Assembly (NCBI GenBank): GCA_010015805.1
Contig: ML978145.1
Location: 62,001 to 126,000 of the forward strand
Direction: 5' to 3'
Length of the DNA stretch: 64,000 nt
Origin: Rhizodiscina lignyota
Taxonomy: Eukaryota; Ascomycota; Dothideomycetes; Aulographales; Rhizodiscinaceae
Shown here: positions 45,342 through 57,419 of the stretch, one piece after another
Layout of the letters: the number at the start of each line of letters is the position of its first letter
Position numbering within the stretch: the stretch's first letter is position 1
Notes under the pieces: model-generated
Databases searched by the model: none
What the model was told of the DNA's origin: nothing
Seen by the model: only the letters and a program-made list of their open reading frames with translations
Translations under genes and position numbers: made by a program

Positions 45342-48300
45342 TCACCAGATTCTCTTCGCAACCATGGCGTACCGGTCAACATTCGTGAGATCAGGCATCT
45401 TTCCCTCTCTAGCTTCCTTCCTTGCGTTTTCATCCCGTTTCCTAATCTTCTCAAGACCTTTGTCGTCGCCCTGATAGATCCACCTTCTTTTCTCCTCGTC
45501 GACCTCAACCACACCCCACCCGCCAACTCTCTTTCCTTCTGTCTCTATATTCTCTCTCTCACGCTCCTTCATCGTCTTGTAACGACGGCGTGCAAAGCTG
45601 AGAAGAGACATGCCGAGGACTAGCTTCGCTGCAAGCAAGAACAGATAGCAGACTCCAAAGAAAGCCACCATAGTAGCAAGCGCGATCAAATCATCAACGT
45701 CCCACCAACGAAACCCGGTGTCAGAATCCGGGATTCCCGTTACGCCGGCGCCGAAACTAGAACGACCGAGTGCTCGGCGGAATATTTGGTCGATATGAGC
45801 GAGAGCTTCCATGGTAGCGGTTGAAGTGGCAGACTCGACCGAGACGGACGTTGCGGTCGACGGTATCGGGAGCGGCATATGTGTGGCAAGGAACATATGA
45901 TACGTCTGGGTTGCCGCGCGAATAAAGAGACAGGCCAATGGAAGAACAGGAAGCCCAAGACGCTTGGTCAGATTCTGTTCGGCGAAAGCCTGAACTGTTG
46001 TTAGAAACACTACAACCTTGAAGTGCAGATTATTCAGACTTACGTGAGTATAATAATCTTTAGCAATGACGTCGAGAAAGCGCCCGTAGATGTCAGGCTT
46101 CGTGTTGTTGAATTTGTTGATGTATGCATGCTTAAGCCAATCTACGAGCATCTCGCTTCCGAGGACAATCAAAAAAGGTCCGAGAACTTCACCAGTCCAA
46201 CTCGGAAGAACAGTGAAAGCCTTTGGCAGTATGCTCGTGCTTGTAAGGGGGGCACTAGTGGCGTTGCTACTAGCACTATTCGTGCTCGACGAACCTAAAA
46301 CAGTCGAAAGGCTAATACTAAGATTGCCGACCTCGACAACGTTGCGTAGAGCGATGATTGTCAGCATCAACCACAGCTGAAAACGCTCCACGACGTCCGC
46401 ACAGGTTAGCTGAAAGAGATTCTCTTTCTCGAACTTTTTGAAAACTGTGCCCTTGATCTCCACGAATTGATTGGACATTAGAAGCGTTAGTAACGCATTG
46501 GAGTAGGAGTTGACCGCAACATTGAGAGTGATGACCTGGTAGAACAATGCTGTGGCATGCACGACATTGTAGATGAGAGCGAGAATAAACATCCACAGCG
46601 GTCGTAACACTTTACTTCGGCCATTTGCGTCTCGATTCAGGACTTCGCCGGAGAAGAGACATTCCAGAACATCTTGTCCAATAGCAGACAAAAGGCGATC
46701 CGCAACCTACGCTCAGAATTAGTGAGAGATTACCTCATATCGAGGGAACGGACATACCTCAAGCACATTGTAAATGACATACAGCTTGATGGCGGCTTGG
46801 CCACGGATACTGTGATACATGCGACTCGCATCGAATCGTAAAAGTATAGAACAGCTAGCAATAACAAGAAGACCTTTCAAGAGATCTGCTTTGTGGCCGG
46901 AGCCGAGAGCAGAAGGAGTCGACCTCGATCGTCGGTGCTTGTTCAGAGCGTTCCTCGAGGTCTTCCGACTCTGCTCTGATGCAATGGATCCGTTCGCAGT
47001 AGCCTTACGAGGAGATTCGGAGGATCTCTCGCTAGACTGGATGCTCGGCGAGCGACGTGCTTGCAAGTTTTCAAGCTCTTTCTTCGGGATCGACGATGTA
47101 CGTCGCCGTCCGCGTCTTCGAATCCAAAGCCTAGGAATACCTTGATATATAAAGCCTCCTATATCTCTAGCCTCTCGAGCAAGATTCTGAATCATCCATT
47201 CCGCTAAGATGCTGATAGCCTTAAAGAATCGTAGAGGTAGGATCGTGAAGATGTAAAGGAAGGCATCCAAGCACGCAAATGCGCCAAAGCCGAGGACGTA
47301 CTCGAGTTCCGGTGGTAGTCGCAAGAAGTTCAGCAATCGCTCGAATTTCACTGCCGAAGACTCGTAAGGAAATTCTGCCGTGGCTGAGCGATGTATATAC
47401 AGTGGTGAAGGTCTTTCAGAAGAGATCTCAAGCTGAAGATAGGTAGGAATCGACATCGGTGGAAGCGGTATGCTTGAAGGCATTGGCGATGGCATACTCG
47501 GAACACCTGAAGCTGGCTTGAGGGCTCCATTTGCAGTTTTGATGTCCTTCAAGTCCAATGGAGGGGGTATTGCCTTTTCGCCTCTACTCTGGTTAACGTT
47601 CTGCTGAAGAGCGGAGTGAGTTTTTGTGCCCGATTTTCGACGCACGTTCGGAGGAGTGGACATCGTGCGGGTCATGCCAGAAGGTCTGAGGATAGTGCTC
47701 TCTGTAGACATTGTTCCCATAGCTGTCTGAGGCTCTTTCTGTTCATCTCCGCTGTTGACGCGCAACGGGGGAAATGGCATGCCATTTGTATGCACACGGC
47801 CGTTCGGAAAGCTAGAATTGCCCTCTCTTCCCCGAGTTACATTCTCTCCAATTTCCTTATAGCCATCTAACTTTTCCGAATCAGGGACTAGCGATAGCAA
47901 TGGAGGACGTTGCGATTGCTTTTCTTCTAGTGGTGTTGCAGCCCGGACGGGTAGTGATTCGGGGGACGAGGTCAATTCGTGAATTTTGGCAGGCGAGAGC
48001 TTCAGTACTTCACTGACAGCAGTAGGAGATGTTATCCTAGAAGAACTGGTCCTTCGCTTCGAGATGACATCCTGCGAAGGTCTCCTGGCCTTAGGTAAGA
48101 CAGTCTCCGGGATGCCGTCAAGTTGCAAGATGTCTTCTTCGGCGTGCGGCCTATCCGCGCCATGTGTGCTACCAGTGCCATTGACAACTATTGCTTTGGC
48201 AACCAGTGACTGTGCTTCCCCCTTTGGCTCTATTCCTTTGAATAGAGGGCTTCCCAAGGGCGATATCGAAGGAGTAGGTAGCTGTCCATTTGCGGGACTC

Positions 48301-48356
48301 GAAGCGCTTCGTTTCCGTTTATCGTCCCCAGCATTTGCTGTGAGAGTAGCCTCCAT
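45342..48356 (-). CDS. TAPT1/Emp65 family ER membrane protein
   Basis: Exons 46758-48356, 46044-46706, 45342-45989 on the minus strand, 969 aa from the ATG at 48356 (the frame continues upstream only with a GTG). The first ~350 residues are Ser/Pro-rich and disordered. The conserved TAPT1 (DUF747) part follows: RLLNFLRLPPELEYVLGFG, LPLRFFKAISIL, the long basic loop, then MYHSIRGQAAIKLYVIYNVLEV, ADRLLSAIGQDVLECLF, NSYSNALLTLLMSNQFVEIKG and FKKFEKENLFQLTCADVVERF. About six to eight membrane helices. The yeast homologue Emp65 works with Slp1 in the ER guarding soluble proteins; vertebrate TAPT1 is linked to cilia and skeletal patterning. Intron 45990-46043 is in frame and stop-free but has a GTAAGT donor, so it is treated as spliced. 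Confidence 0.92.
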
Positions 48357-48638
48357 ACTACCACTCGTCAGTGTGTGTAGCTCGCCGCATGCTTCGAAGC
48401 TTCCTTTGAGCCTCAAATCAGAGCGATCTTGGTATCTATTGGCCGTATGAAGGATTCGACACTCATTGTTGCGGGCTCGGAGGTGCCAGCGGTACGGCAC
48501 ACTGCAGCACAGATAAGGACACCACCGGACTTTGTGTGTTTGCCCTTGGCTTCACAAACAGCGTCATCAGCATCTGCCTACGCTCCATGGATCTTATAAG
48601 AACCTCCCTTCTGTATTCTAAAACACAACCAAGCAACA
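48357..48638. promoter_or_regulatory. Bidirectional promoter, TAPT1-like / RING
   Basis: 282 bp between the two divergent start codons; must hold both promoters and 5' UTRs. No specific motif stands out. Confidence 0.5.
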
Positions 48639-49347
48639 ATGTCGGGCTACGAAGGTGAGCATCAATAATTGAAAGTAAAGCTTCATTGCTAACATATCGC
48701 AGTCGAACATAACCTGGCAGGTCAGCCAGGACAGGAGCAAGCCTCACAGCGTGCCCGCCGCCCCGACCTCTCGACTTTCTTTTCGACCTTGGAGCTCGTC
48801 GATACGTCCGGAGAGCAGCAAGCACATCTCAATACTCATGCAGTCCCTCTGCCTGAGGATGTCGCTGCTCTATACCGTAATCTTGCAAATGCATTTGAAA
48901 TGATGCGAGGAGGAGCAAGTGGACCACAGCAGGAGGGCACCAACAACCTCTTAGCTTCGCTCGTTGAAGAGCTCATGCGCAATGCTGATGATCCACCTAC
49001 CGAGGTGAAAGGCGTTCCCGATAGCTTCTTAGATGAGCTAGACAGGGTGCCGAAGAAGAGCTTAAAGCCAGCCGACAGCTGCCCCATCTGCGGGAACCCG
49101 TTTCTTGACGGTATGTGAGGCATCTATGATACTTTCTATGAGCTCTGCTGATAAATAACTAGATGAATACCCTCTGGTCGTGGTCCTGCCTTGCTCTCCC
49201 ATGCACAAGTTCGACTTGGAATGTATTCGGCCCTGGCTGAAGCTTAATCCGACTTGTCCACTTGACAGGAAGGAGCTTCTCAAAAAGAAAGCTCCTCCGC
49301 CTCCTCCTGATGATGACGATGGCGAGTATGATGATTACTACGCTTAA
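48639..49347 (+). CDS. RING-type zinc-finger protein (probable E3 ubiquitin ligase)
   Basis: Exons 48639-48654, 48703-49110, 49163-49347; 202 aa. The C-terminal RING-like finger reads C132-x2-C135-x16-C152-x3-H156-x2-D159-x2-C162-x10-C173-x2-D176 (SCPICGNPFL, LPCSPMHKFDLECIRPWL, CPLDR). Asp stands at two positions where Cys or His is usual. Fungal proteins with FDLECI...CPLD fingers are common, so this is probably a family feature. The C-terminus is a lysine patch followed by Pro and Asp runs. N-terminal ~125 residues are helical without a named domain. Probably transfers ubiquitin from an E2; target unknown. Confidence 0.88.
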
Positions 49348-50678
49348 CGACCTTTATGCACCTGCACTACTGCTGAGGAACTTGGATTGATAGGTTGCCG
49401 AGTCTGCAGCACCGTCTACATATATGCTTGTCTACGGCTGAACAAGCAAGGAATTCCAAAGACACCACTTGAGCGGGGAAGGAATTGAGGGAATTGAAGC
49501 TGCACTGCACGCAGATTATGTTAGATCGAAACATGCGGGGCCATCCTGGAAGTATCTTGCTTGACAGGTGGAGAGATTGACGTGTAGAGATTGACGTCTG
49601 AACATAGCCTCCAAGGAACGTGCAGCCATGGCCTATATTGTAGGACTATTTTTTTCGGGCAATGCTCTTCTTCTCAGCTCCGGCAGCGGTTACGCATAGT
49701 ACAGGATGAAGATACAGCAGCCAAACTTGTGTAATACACGAGGTCGGAGTGAGGTGGCTTCTACCCTCTTAACACGCATTGCTGTGGAACGATTCAATTG
49801 AGGCTTTATGAAACGAAACGAAAAGTTCCCAAATATACTTTCGAGTTCCCGAATCTCAGGTGCGACAGATCTCAGAAATTTGGTTCAACATTATTCTTAG
49901 TCCAGTTTCTCGATTGACTTTGTCAGCTGTCTAGACATATGAAAGACTCAAGTCTGTCGTTTCGGCGATGACTGGAAACACCATGCGAGTTTTCTAGGGG
50001 TCAATGTGATCTTCGATAATCGCAATCTGAAAGATGCCTCGCAGAAGGACGCGTTATTCGTGTGGTATGCATTCAGCAGTGTTCACCAGCATTAACTCTT
50101 TTAAGCAAGACTCATTTTGCCTATCCTAGTTTCACCGCAATGGGCTAGAATCCCACTCGAAGTGACTCGATTTGCTTGTGAGGCCGCTCCTTATGGAAAG
50201 TCCACCAACTCACCGAAGATTTCCGCGGAACATGAATTCCGAATCTTTCTTAGTCACCAGCGGCTTCCTGAGGTTTATAGAGAGCAGTTTCCAAATATTG
50301 AAGTGGCGCCGCGGCAATAAATTGTCGTTCAGTAATTTAGACAGCTACGGTTTGGCAACACTAACATGCTCGGCATTCCATCAACTCAAACACAAATGGA
50401 AGTTGCTTCAAACCACCACCTACGATCGACACCAATGGCTAGGCTAAAGCTTAGCCTGGACCCTTGCACTATCCTTCAGCCGTGAGCCGCAGAAGGGCGA
50501 AGGGCGTAAAGTATCTGACTAAGCATTCTCTGTGGCATCACGCGATTACACATCTTCATAACTTGATCTTCGCCTCCATTGTTCAAACTGCGAGAATTAT
50601 AATGCTCTTATGCCAGATACAATGCTGCCACTGATTCCATCATCAACAAGTTCGAACGGAGTTTGTCTAAAGTAGCCG
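49348..50678. other. Intergenic region
   Basis: 1.33 kb between two plus-strand genes. Only short frames; no gene, RNA or clear repeat recognised. Confidence 0.4.
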
Positions 50679-53048
50679 ATGCCAGCTACGAAAAGAGACA
50701 AATATACTGCGCGAGCCTGGTAAGCCCACTTCTATTCGTATTTTCATTCTGACTGACAAACCAACAGTGCAGATTGCCAGAGACGGAAAATTAAATGCTC
50801 TGGTGATGAACCATCGTGTGGGAACTGTCTATCCCGATCGATTCCGTGCGAATATGACGGAGTTCAACGGTCTCGACGAGCGGTGAAGCGGACGCGAGTG
50901 GAAGAGGACAAACCGTTCGTGAAGCAAAGCCAACTGTCCCAGACAAGTTACTTACCTCCTTGAAGAGTACAGCCCGAGCCAAATAAACTGCGACCGGCAG
51001 CTTCGTCTGAAGAACTGCGAAAGGAGAATGAACGGTTCAAGAAGGAGATCGAGCAGTTGCGGCAGGATATAGATCGTTTGTTCAGAACCAAAGATAGCGA
51101 TCGCAGCCTTCCCAGCACCGATGGACTTCCTGTACCCACCTGCACCGCGAGCATTCGCAATTCCAGCACTCGTCCGGATGATGCTAGTTCCGCCGCAACT
51201 GCTCTGTCGAGCCATGGTAACACCGACACATTCGAGACTTCCAGCCCCTGGCCCAGCCCCTTAGCAGTGAGCTCTCTGATTAGTATGCTGAGGAAGTATG
51301 TCGGCCGCAATCCTGATGTTGATTCGATTCCGACGACACCACCATCGATGAACGAGACTCTGTTCATAACACTCCCGCCGCCAGAGAGATTACAAGCGCT
51401 TGTAAATTCCTTCTTCTTCCAATTCGACTGCTATTTTCCGCTCCTGGATCGAGTCAACTTCAAGAAGTGTGTTGCTGAGGCTTTCAAGAACTTGTCTTAT
51501 AGCGAGACAAATCGACGAGTGTCAGTTGGCGTTCAACACTACAAGACGATGGCAATACTCTGCACCGTCCTCGCGTTTGGAGCGCCGTTCCTTGACCCTA
51601 TAGACACTCCCGAGCCACGCGCTGGATGGACTCAGTACCTCCAAGGCAGGCAGCTGATACAGTCCACAGAGATTCCAGGCGACGACGACATCGACGTTGT
51701 TGTCTATCACACCGTGTCTGCGGCTTACTTGTTCCATGCTGAAATGCTCCGCGCTGCCCAGAAGCATATTGTGCAGGCCTTCCAGGCTGCCCAAGTCGCC
51801 AGACTTAATGATCAACAGACATGGAATGATGGACGTCCAAACATGGCATTCCCCCGCAGTCTTTGGTGGAACCTATATTTTCTCGACAAACGGATAACCC
51901 AAAAGAGCGGAGTGGCGTACTTCATTCGTGAATCGGAAGTCGCTGTAGACGACTTTTCAAAACACTATATCAGTCGGTGGTTTCAGGAGGTGGATGCGGA
52001 GCATCAGGATTTCATACAAACCATGATCTTGTACAGCAGGCTGTGGACACGCACGTGGGATTCATTCTTTGCCCCTAGATCTATCAATGCGAAGAACTGG
52101 GAAGAAGTTTTGATAATGGACGCCCGCGTAATGATTGCCGAGCGACATGTGGCTCCTCAACTACGATGGAAGACAGACCAGTTCGAGGAGCTCGTCAGAA
52201 AGGGCGAGGAGGAATATCGAGTCCGACGCCGGCTTCTCGTGTATACGCGGTTCCAGGAGCTCCGGTTGACCATCCGGCAAGAGAGCCTCCCAGACAAAGA
52301 AATCGACTATCAACGGCGTCGGTCTTGCTTCCACATTGCGAAAGATATTGTTGATGCTGTTGAGAAGTATTTGAACAAGTTCCCGGCGAATAGAGCGGCA
52401 GAGTACATGATCACCTCAACTCTTGTAAAGGCGATATATTATATCGTCCCAGAGAGTAGAGATGAGAATACGCCGCTTGATATAGAAATGGTGCGGGGTA
52501 CTCTGCGCCTCGCAAGTACTCTGCTGAAATCTCTCGTTAACAACGTGGCTGCGGCAAACCGAGCATATCAGGCACTTCGGTGTGTTCTCCTTATAGACGA
52601 GGAAGAAGCGGCGCGATCTTCAGCTCGTGAGGAGGACGCATTGCAAGCGCAAAATGGTATCGGCGAGACTACGAAAACACAATGCGACTCCGAAGAGGGA
52701 ACGGCATGCGAGGTCCCTAAGTTACCGCAGGAGCTCTGGAATCATCCTCTGCAATTCCCATCCATGTCGGCCAGTAGTCTGGAACATGTCACCGCGCAAA
52801 TGATGGAGTCGAACACATACATGATTGATGAGAGCCAGGCATTCTCTCAACCCTACACAACGAACGCAATGGCGTACAATTTTCCTTCAAGTTCGGCCGG
52901 CAACTTGAACTTTGGCCTCGGTCCTCCGTCATCAAGTATTTCGAACGGTTCGTTTTTCAACCTTGATGTGGGCTGGGAGGTGAACGAACTGCAGCGGCAT
53001 CAAGTCGCCCCCGACTTTGATTGGAATAACATCCAGTTTAATATATAG
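50679..53048 (+). CDS. Zn2Cys6 transcription factor with coiled coil and Fungal_trans domain
   Basis: Exons 50679-50719, 50768-50918, 50973-53048; 755 aa. Zinc cluster C14-x2-C17-x6-C24-x6-C31-x2-C34-x6-C41 (ACADCQRRKIKC, SCGNCLSRSIPC), split by intron 1. A heptad-like coiled coil follows (SSEELRKENERFKKEIEQL), the usual dimerisation element. The regulatory domain (~200-480) shows FFQFDCYFPLLDRVNFKKC, RAAQKHIVQAFQAAQVARL and FPRSLWWNLYFLDKRI. The tail is acidic and Asn/Ser-rich, ending DFDWNNIQFNI, suitable for activation. Intron 2 (54 bp, GTGAAG donor) is needed to avoid a stop and keeps phase 0. Targets unknown; no obvious cluster around it. Confidence 0.9.
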
Positions 53049-53610
53049 GAAAGAGGAGATCTGGAATTCCGTTTCCGATGAGCTGGCGTTGGTTCCGCGG
53101 CCCGCGGAAGAAGGCATCTGCTGGTCATTTTGCTAAGTTATATAAAACTGGCTCTTGGCGAGATTAGAGGAGTCGTACATTCGGCCGTATTGACTGCCTA
53201 TTACAATACATTCAATAGCCCGATGAAGATATATGTGGAGTCGTCGGTTCTGGTAATTTGTGCGAAGGAGAGTAAGGGTGTGGCTACTCTTGGAGCATCT
53301 CTTAAAGAACTAGTTCAGTTAGCAACGGATGATTGAATCTAGTTGAATAAGAGTGCAACAATTGGCAGATACCAAACCAATGTTCGGATTGGCAGTTGAG
53401 ATATTGAATCCTGAGACATTTGGTTTTTTGGTTTGATAATCCGGAGATTGTTCGGAGACGATAGACTAGATGGTGCGTTCCATTGTTTTCTTCAGGTTAT
53501 TGTCATTGCGCACTACAATCTATGCGATACATAGTTATGCAGAAACAGAAATATTTAGCCCAGAGTATGTGAAAATCTAAGAAAGGTAAGGAAGGTTCAA
53601 GAGAATGTGG

Positions 53611-53636
53611 ATCGCCGCTCCGCATCGCCGCTCCGC
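53611..53636. repeat. 13-bp direct repeat, two copies
   Basis: ATCGCCGCTCCGC occurs twice head to tail (53611-53623, 53624-53636). Confidence 0.9.
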
Positions 53637-54054
53637 CAGTGATACGAAACAAGGACTTGGATTTTGCCATTAAGAGAAACGAATGAGCAGAATCCATATG
53701 GTACTAATATTTCTCAGAGCAAACTGAACCGTTGATCGAATACAGTTCATTAACCAAGCGATGCCAAAATGCGGCGAAGTTCCATGCCGATCACGCAGTG
53801 TATCCCAGTGCGCAGTTCTCTGAAACTGCTTGCATCTGCGGGATGCGGGTTACGCTGAGTGAGAAAAAGTGCGGTCGAATACCTCTACAAAAGTATCACG
53901 ATCACCCTCCGAAAGCCGTGTACCGCCGAGGCAGAGCTATTGTGGAGTCTGTTGTGCACGCTCGACGCGCAACCGAAAACAACAGAAGTGAGGCGAAGTG
54001 AGAGGAAAACTTAGGCAAGTAGGCTAGATCAAGTAGACGCAGTCGGGTTTCTTT

Positions 54055-54368
54055 TTGACATTACGAAGCCTCAAGTTCTTCGTCAGCAGCGAAGAAAGAG
54101 CGTTAATACAGACCCTTTTGAAGCTTGTGACATCGTACGAAAGTGGAAGAAGAGAGTAGCTTCTTGACGTGATGAAGCCTCAAGTACTTCAGCAGCAGCG
54201 AAGACGTAGCTGCTCACAAGGTAGAACGTGTGCTGGGATATATGTATGCGAAAGGTGCAAAAGCAGCATGTGTCTAAAAGTTTGAAGTCCCAGGTATGTT
54301 GCAATCTGACCGAATAAGGTCATCTTTGAAAGGTACGAAACCTGCAAGCACTTCATCAAATAGCAAAG
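54055..54368 (+). repeat. Three diverged copies of a ~42-bp element
   Basis: Copies begin at 54055, 54164 and 54326. Copies 1 and 2 share the core GAAGCCTCAAGT-x-CTTC followed by CAGCAGCGAAGA; copy 3 is more worn (GAAACCTGCAAGCACTTC). Spacing is 109 and 162 bp. Origin unknown; perhaps a decayed coding or minisatellite repeat. Confidence 0.6.
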
Positions 54369-54697
54369 AAGAAGGTGCCCGCAGTGCACAACGTGTTTCC
54401 AAGAAAATGCGCGGGAAGTGGAAGACTAGCGTCTTTCTACAAACCGGAACTCCAACGCATGTCGCGATCTGCTGGAATACGATTGGCGTCGAAGCGTGCG
54501 CTTGTTGAACTGTCGAAGAAACAGCAACAGCTCAAAGCGCGCCACTTTAAAAGATCGGCAAATCTTCGGCCGTGGCTGTGTCTCGTCATCATGTCCCGGA
54601 GCAGTTTATCGGAATTTCTGTCTCTCTCCAACTACTTCGACAACGACAAAATCTCAAACCTCGCGGGAGCTTTGATGCTCCCACATCCACTGCAAAG

Positions 54698-55801
54698 ATG
54701 CAGGGCTTCAATATGGGACGCTACATCCCCCCCGAGGCCCTTGACGCAGGCCTCTCCGCCAACCAAGCCGCTGGCAAGAAGCACGCACTGGGCAGTCGCG
54801 CTCGCAAGATCAACCAGGGCATCTTGACAGTGCGCTTCGAGATGCCATTTGCCATTTGGTGTGGGTCATGTCCACAGCCTACCATCATCGCACAGGGCGT
54901 GCGCTTCAACGCGGAGAAGAAAAAGGTCGGGGCCTACCATTCCACGCCCATCTTGAGCTTTCGCATGAAGCACACTGCATGCGGGGGGTGGATCGAGATC
55001 AGAACCGACCCTGAGCATGCAGAATACGTAGTGTACGAGGGCGCAAAGAAGAGAGATTATGGGGAAGACAAGACGACGGAAGGTCCGCTCGGGGAAATCT
55101 TGACGGAGGAGGAGAGGGAGAGGAGACGGAATAATGCATTCGCTGCGCTCGAAGGGAGCGTGGTTGACAAACAGAAGGCCAAAGTAGAGGCGCAGAGGGT
55201 AGAAGAGTTGCTGCAAGATAGAGAGAGAGACTGGAATGATCCATATGCGGCAAACCAGAGACTGAGGAAGACTTTCAGGGTAGAACGCAAGGTTCGGCAG
55301 AAGAAAGAGGCGGAGCGGGAACGATTACAAGAGCGGCTAGGATTCAGCATCCCGATATTAGATGAGAGTGAGGCTGACAAACGAGCGGCGAGTCTGGTGC
55401 AGTTTGGGGAGAGTGCAGGTGCTGGAGATGCTTTGGATATCGCCAGAAAGGTCGCATCTCGACCTCTGTTTGACGATGGGGCTAAACCGATCAGAGAAAA
55501 CCCCCATGTGACGGCCCCGTCAGCAGGGAATGTCAAAACGAACCCTGCAAAAGTCGCCGACCAGTCGAAGTCAAGACTGCAGCAAGAGCTGAGAGGCAAC
55601 ACTAGGGCGGCTATGGACCCCTTCAGTCTCGACAGCAAGGCAGGGTTGCGAACTGATTACGCTATCTCTGGCTTCAAGCGGAAAGCGAACGTGGCGAGCG
55701 ATCATGCCCCGCCTCGTGGCAGCCATCGGCACGAAAAGGATGCAGGTGCGGGCGCACCGTCTGCAAAGGCATTGCGACTCGTGGAATATGATTCTGATTG
55801 A
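54698..55801 (+). CDS. saf4: CCDC130/YJU2B-type pre-mRNA splicing factor (Saf4-like)
   Basis: Single exon, 367 aa from the ATG at 54698; the frame stays open upstream without a better start, and MQGFNMGRYIPPE is the expected fungal N-terminus. CWC16 domain at ~1-140: RARKINQGILTVRFEMPFAIWC with the first C-x2-C, GVRFNAEKKKVGAYHSTPI, FRMKHTACGGWIEIRTDPEHAEYVV with the second pair (H-x2-C instead of C-x2-C), and EGAKKRDYGE. A long charged helical part (~150-260, Glu/Arg/Lys) and a disordered basic tail follow. The human relative CCDC130 and fission yeast Saf4 act with the spliceosome; the second Yju2/CCDC94 clade lacks the QGILxxRFEMP block. Expected nuclear. Confidence 0.92.
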   Translation: MQGFNMGRYIPPEALDAGLSANQAAGKKHALGSRARKINQGILTVRFEMPFAIWCGSCPQPTIIAQGVRFNAEKKKVGAYHSTPILSFRMKHTACGGWIEIRTDPEHAEYVVYEGAKKRDYGEDKTTEGPLGEILTEEERERRRNNAFAALEGSVVDKQKAKVEAQRVEELLQDRERDWNDPYAANQRLRKTFRVERKVRQKKEAERERLQERLGFSIPILDESEADKRAASLVQFGESAGAGDALDIARKVASRPLFDDGAKPIRENPHVTAPSAGNVKTNPAKVADQSKSRLQQELRGNTRAAMDPFSLDSKAGLRTDYAISGFKRKANVASDHAPPRGSHRHEKDAGAGAPSAKALRLVEYDSD

Positions 55802-55998
55802 CTATTACGGCTATTTCGATATGCATTTTGACGGCGCTACACAATCATGACCAGCATTTCCAGGCGTTAGATACCCCAGATCCAACTACTACTTCATAGA
55901 GACCAAGGTTCGGTCTTCATACTCTAGATTTTGACATGTCTGCTCTTCTCCTCCCCATGTGTGATGTTGTCCCTGTGCACTTACTCGTCATCCAATCT

Positions 55999-57419
55999 TC
56001 ATTTGTGAACCTCGACTTGAGGATCCGGGTTTCGAGCCTGTGACACATATTCCTCCTCTTGCTTACCCGCATTCCTGCGGAATCTCAACCCGCCATTGAT
56101 GTGGCCATGTCCATTGACGGTTGCCTCGTAGTAGACGCCGTTTACAGCGATTTCCGGTTCACCCTCAATGTGGAGATACCAGAGCACACCGGCGCAGAAG
56201 AGACCTCCGCCGAGGATGTTTCCAAGAGCTGTAAACACCGACGGTCAGCCATATCGACAAATTATCTAGTGGTGGATATTATGCGCAAGAGAAGCGCACC
56301 AACAAGTCGCATGCTGAATATGATAATACTTACCTGCGGGAATGATCCCCTTCCAGATGTACAAACCGACGGTAAGGCCAGGCGCATGATGCCAGATACC
56401 GATCGGAACAAGGAACATATTGGCCTGCATTCTCTTCTTAGTGCGAAGCATCTTCACAAGTAAGAAGGATATTTCTGGCGATACTTACGACAACGTGGTC
56501 AAGTCCGAGCGACACGAAAGCGGTGATGGGCCACCAGATACCAAGAATCTTGGATACGAGATCGCGCCCCTGAACACCAAGGTAACAAGCAAGACAGACT
56601 AGATTGCATATCGTCAGCCTCTTTGGACTGTTCGTAGTATTCGCCAAATGGAGTTCTCACCCAGCCAGTTACAGCCAATAGCTCTGAGGAAGATCTGGTG
56701 GAATTTGGGGACGACCTGCTTCGTGACTGCGAATGCCATCGCCTCCTTGACATAGGCACCGCTGTCAAAGACACCTCCGTCTGATGATAATTAGCTTGCA
56801 CCCTGATAATGTAGAAGTCTCGACGGAAACGGCAAAGGGTACCAAAGCACGAGTGCTGCTGCCACGAGCCGTTCAAGACTCGTGCAAAAAGTCCAAGTAG
56901 TATGCATAAGGGGCGTTATAGGAGCAGAGAATGGCAAAATTGCCAATGAGAGTGACCTACATCCAAAAATGATGGCTACCATGAACAACGATCCCGCAAG
57001 ATTGCCGAAGAATGTGAGGAACCAGTGCTGCAGCATTTTGAAGACACTTATGCGACCGTGAATGAAGGAAAGCGTGGTGTACATGAAACTTCCAGTTGAT
57101 AGATCGGTTCCAGTGAGTACAATCATCACCAAACCTGCGTGTACGATGAGCAACAATGCGCGGCGATGAAGATAGGCAGATGAATACCGTAAGGGAAGTA
57201 AGTTGCGCCGATGGCTCTGATCAAACCAGGAGCATTGTCCTGGAACCATGGTGAAGCTTGAATACTCAAATGCGTAGCACCTGCGAACGACAACAGCATG
57301 CCGGCGTACACGGCGCTGAAGAAGATCTTATCGATCCTCATATTGGCCTTCTTCACACCGACCCGCGAGCAGAGCTCGGTGGCCTCTGCCGGGGTGAATG
57401 AGTCCATAACTGAAGTCAT
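55999..57419 (-). CDS. Formate/nitrite transporter (FNT family)
   Basis: Six minus-strand exons: 57188-57419, 56961-57134, 56661-56780, 56489-56598, 56334-56424, 55999-56228; 318 aa. Expected six helices with the FNT hallmarks: the first re-entrant motif FAGATHLSI, GTDLSTGSFMYTT, FFGNLAGSLFMVAIIFGYGG, then IFLRAIGCNWLVCLACYLG, FVSLGLDHVVANMFLVP and the second re-entrant ALGNILGGGLFCAGVLWY. FNT channels carry formate, nitrite or small weak acids across the plasma membrane. An alternative start four codons later (57407) is possible. Introns vary from 53 to 180 bp; the 180-bp one (56781-56960) is long for this genome. The C-terminal tail is hydrophilic. Confidence 0.92.

Larger units (their letters stand above)
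53049..54697. other. Intergenic region with degenerate repeats
   Basis: 1.65 kb. It holds a two-copy 13-bp tandem repeat and, at 54055-54368, three diverged copies of a longer element. A plus-strand frame at 53732-54001 has spaced Cys/His (CICG, KYHDH) reminiscent of a zinc ribbon; no ATG-anchored gene model could be built. Confidence 0.45.

Noticed and set aside
53732-54001. 90-codon plus-strand frame with CICG and KYHDH
   Set aside because: No in-frame ATG at its start and no splice partners; mentioned only as context of the repeat finding.
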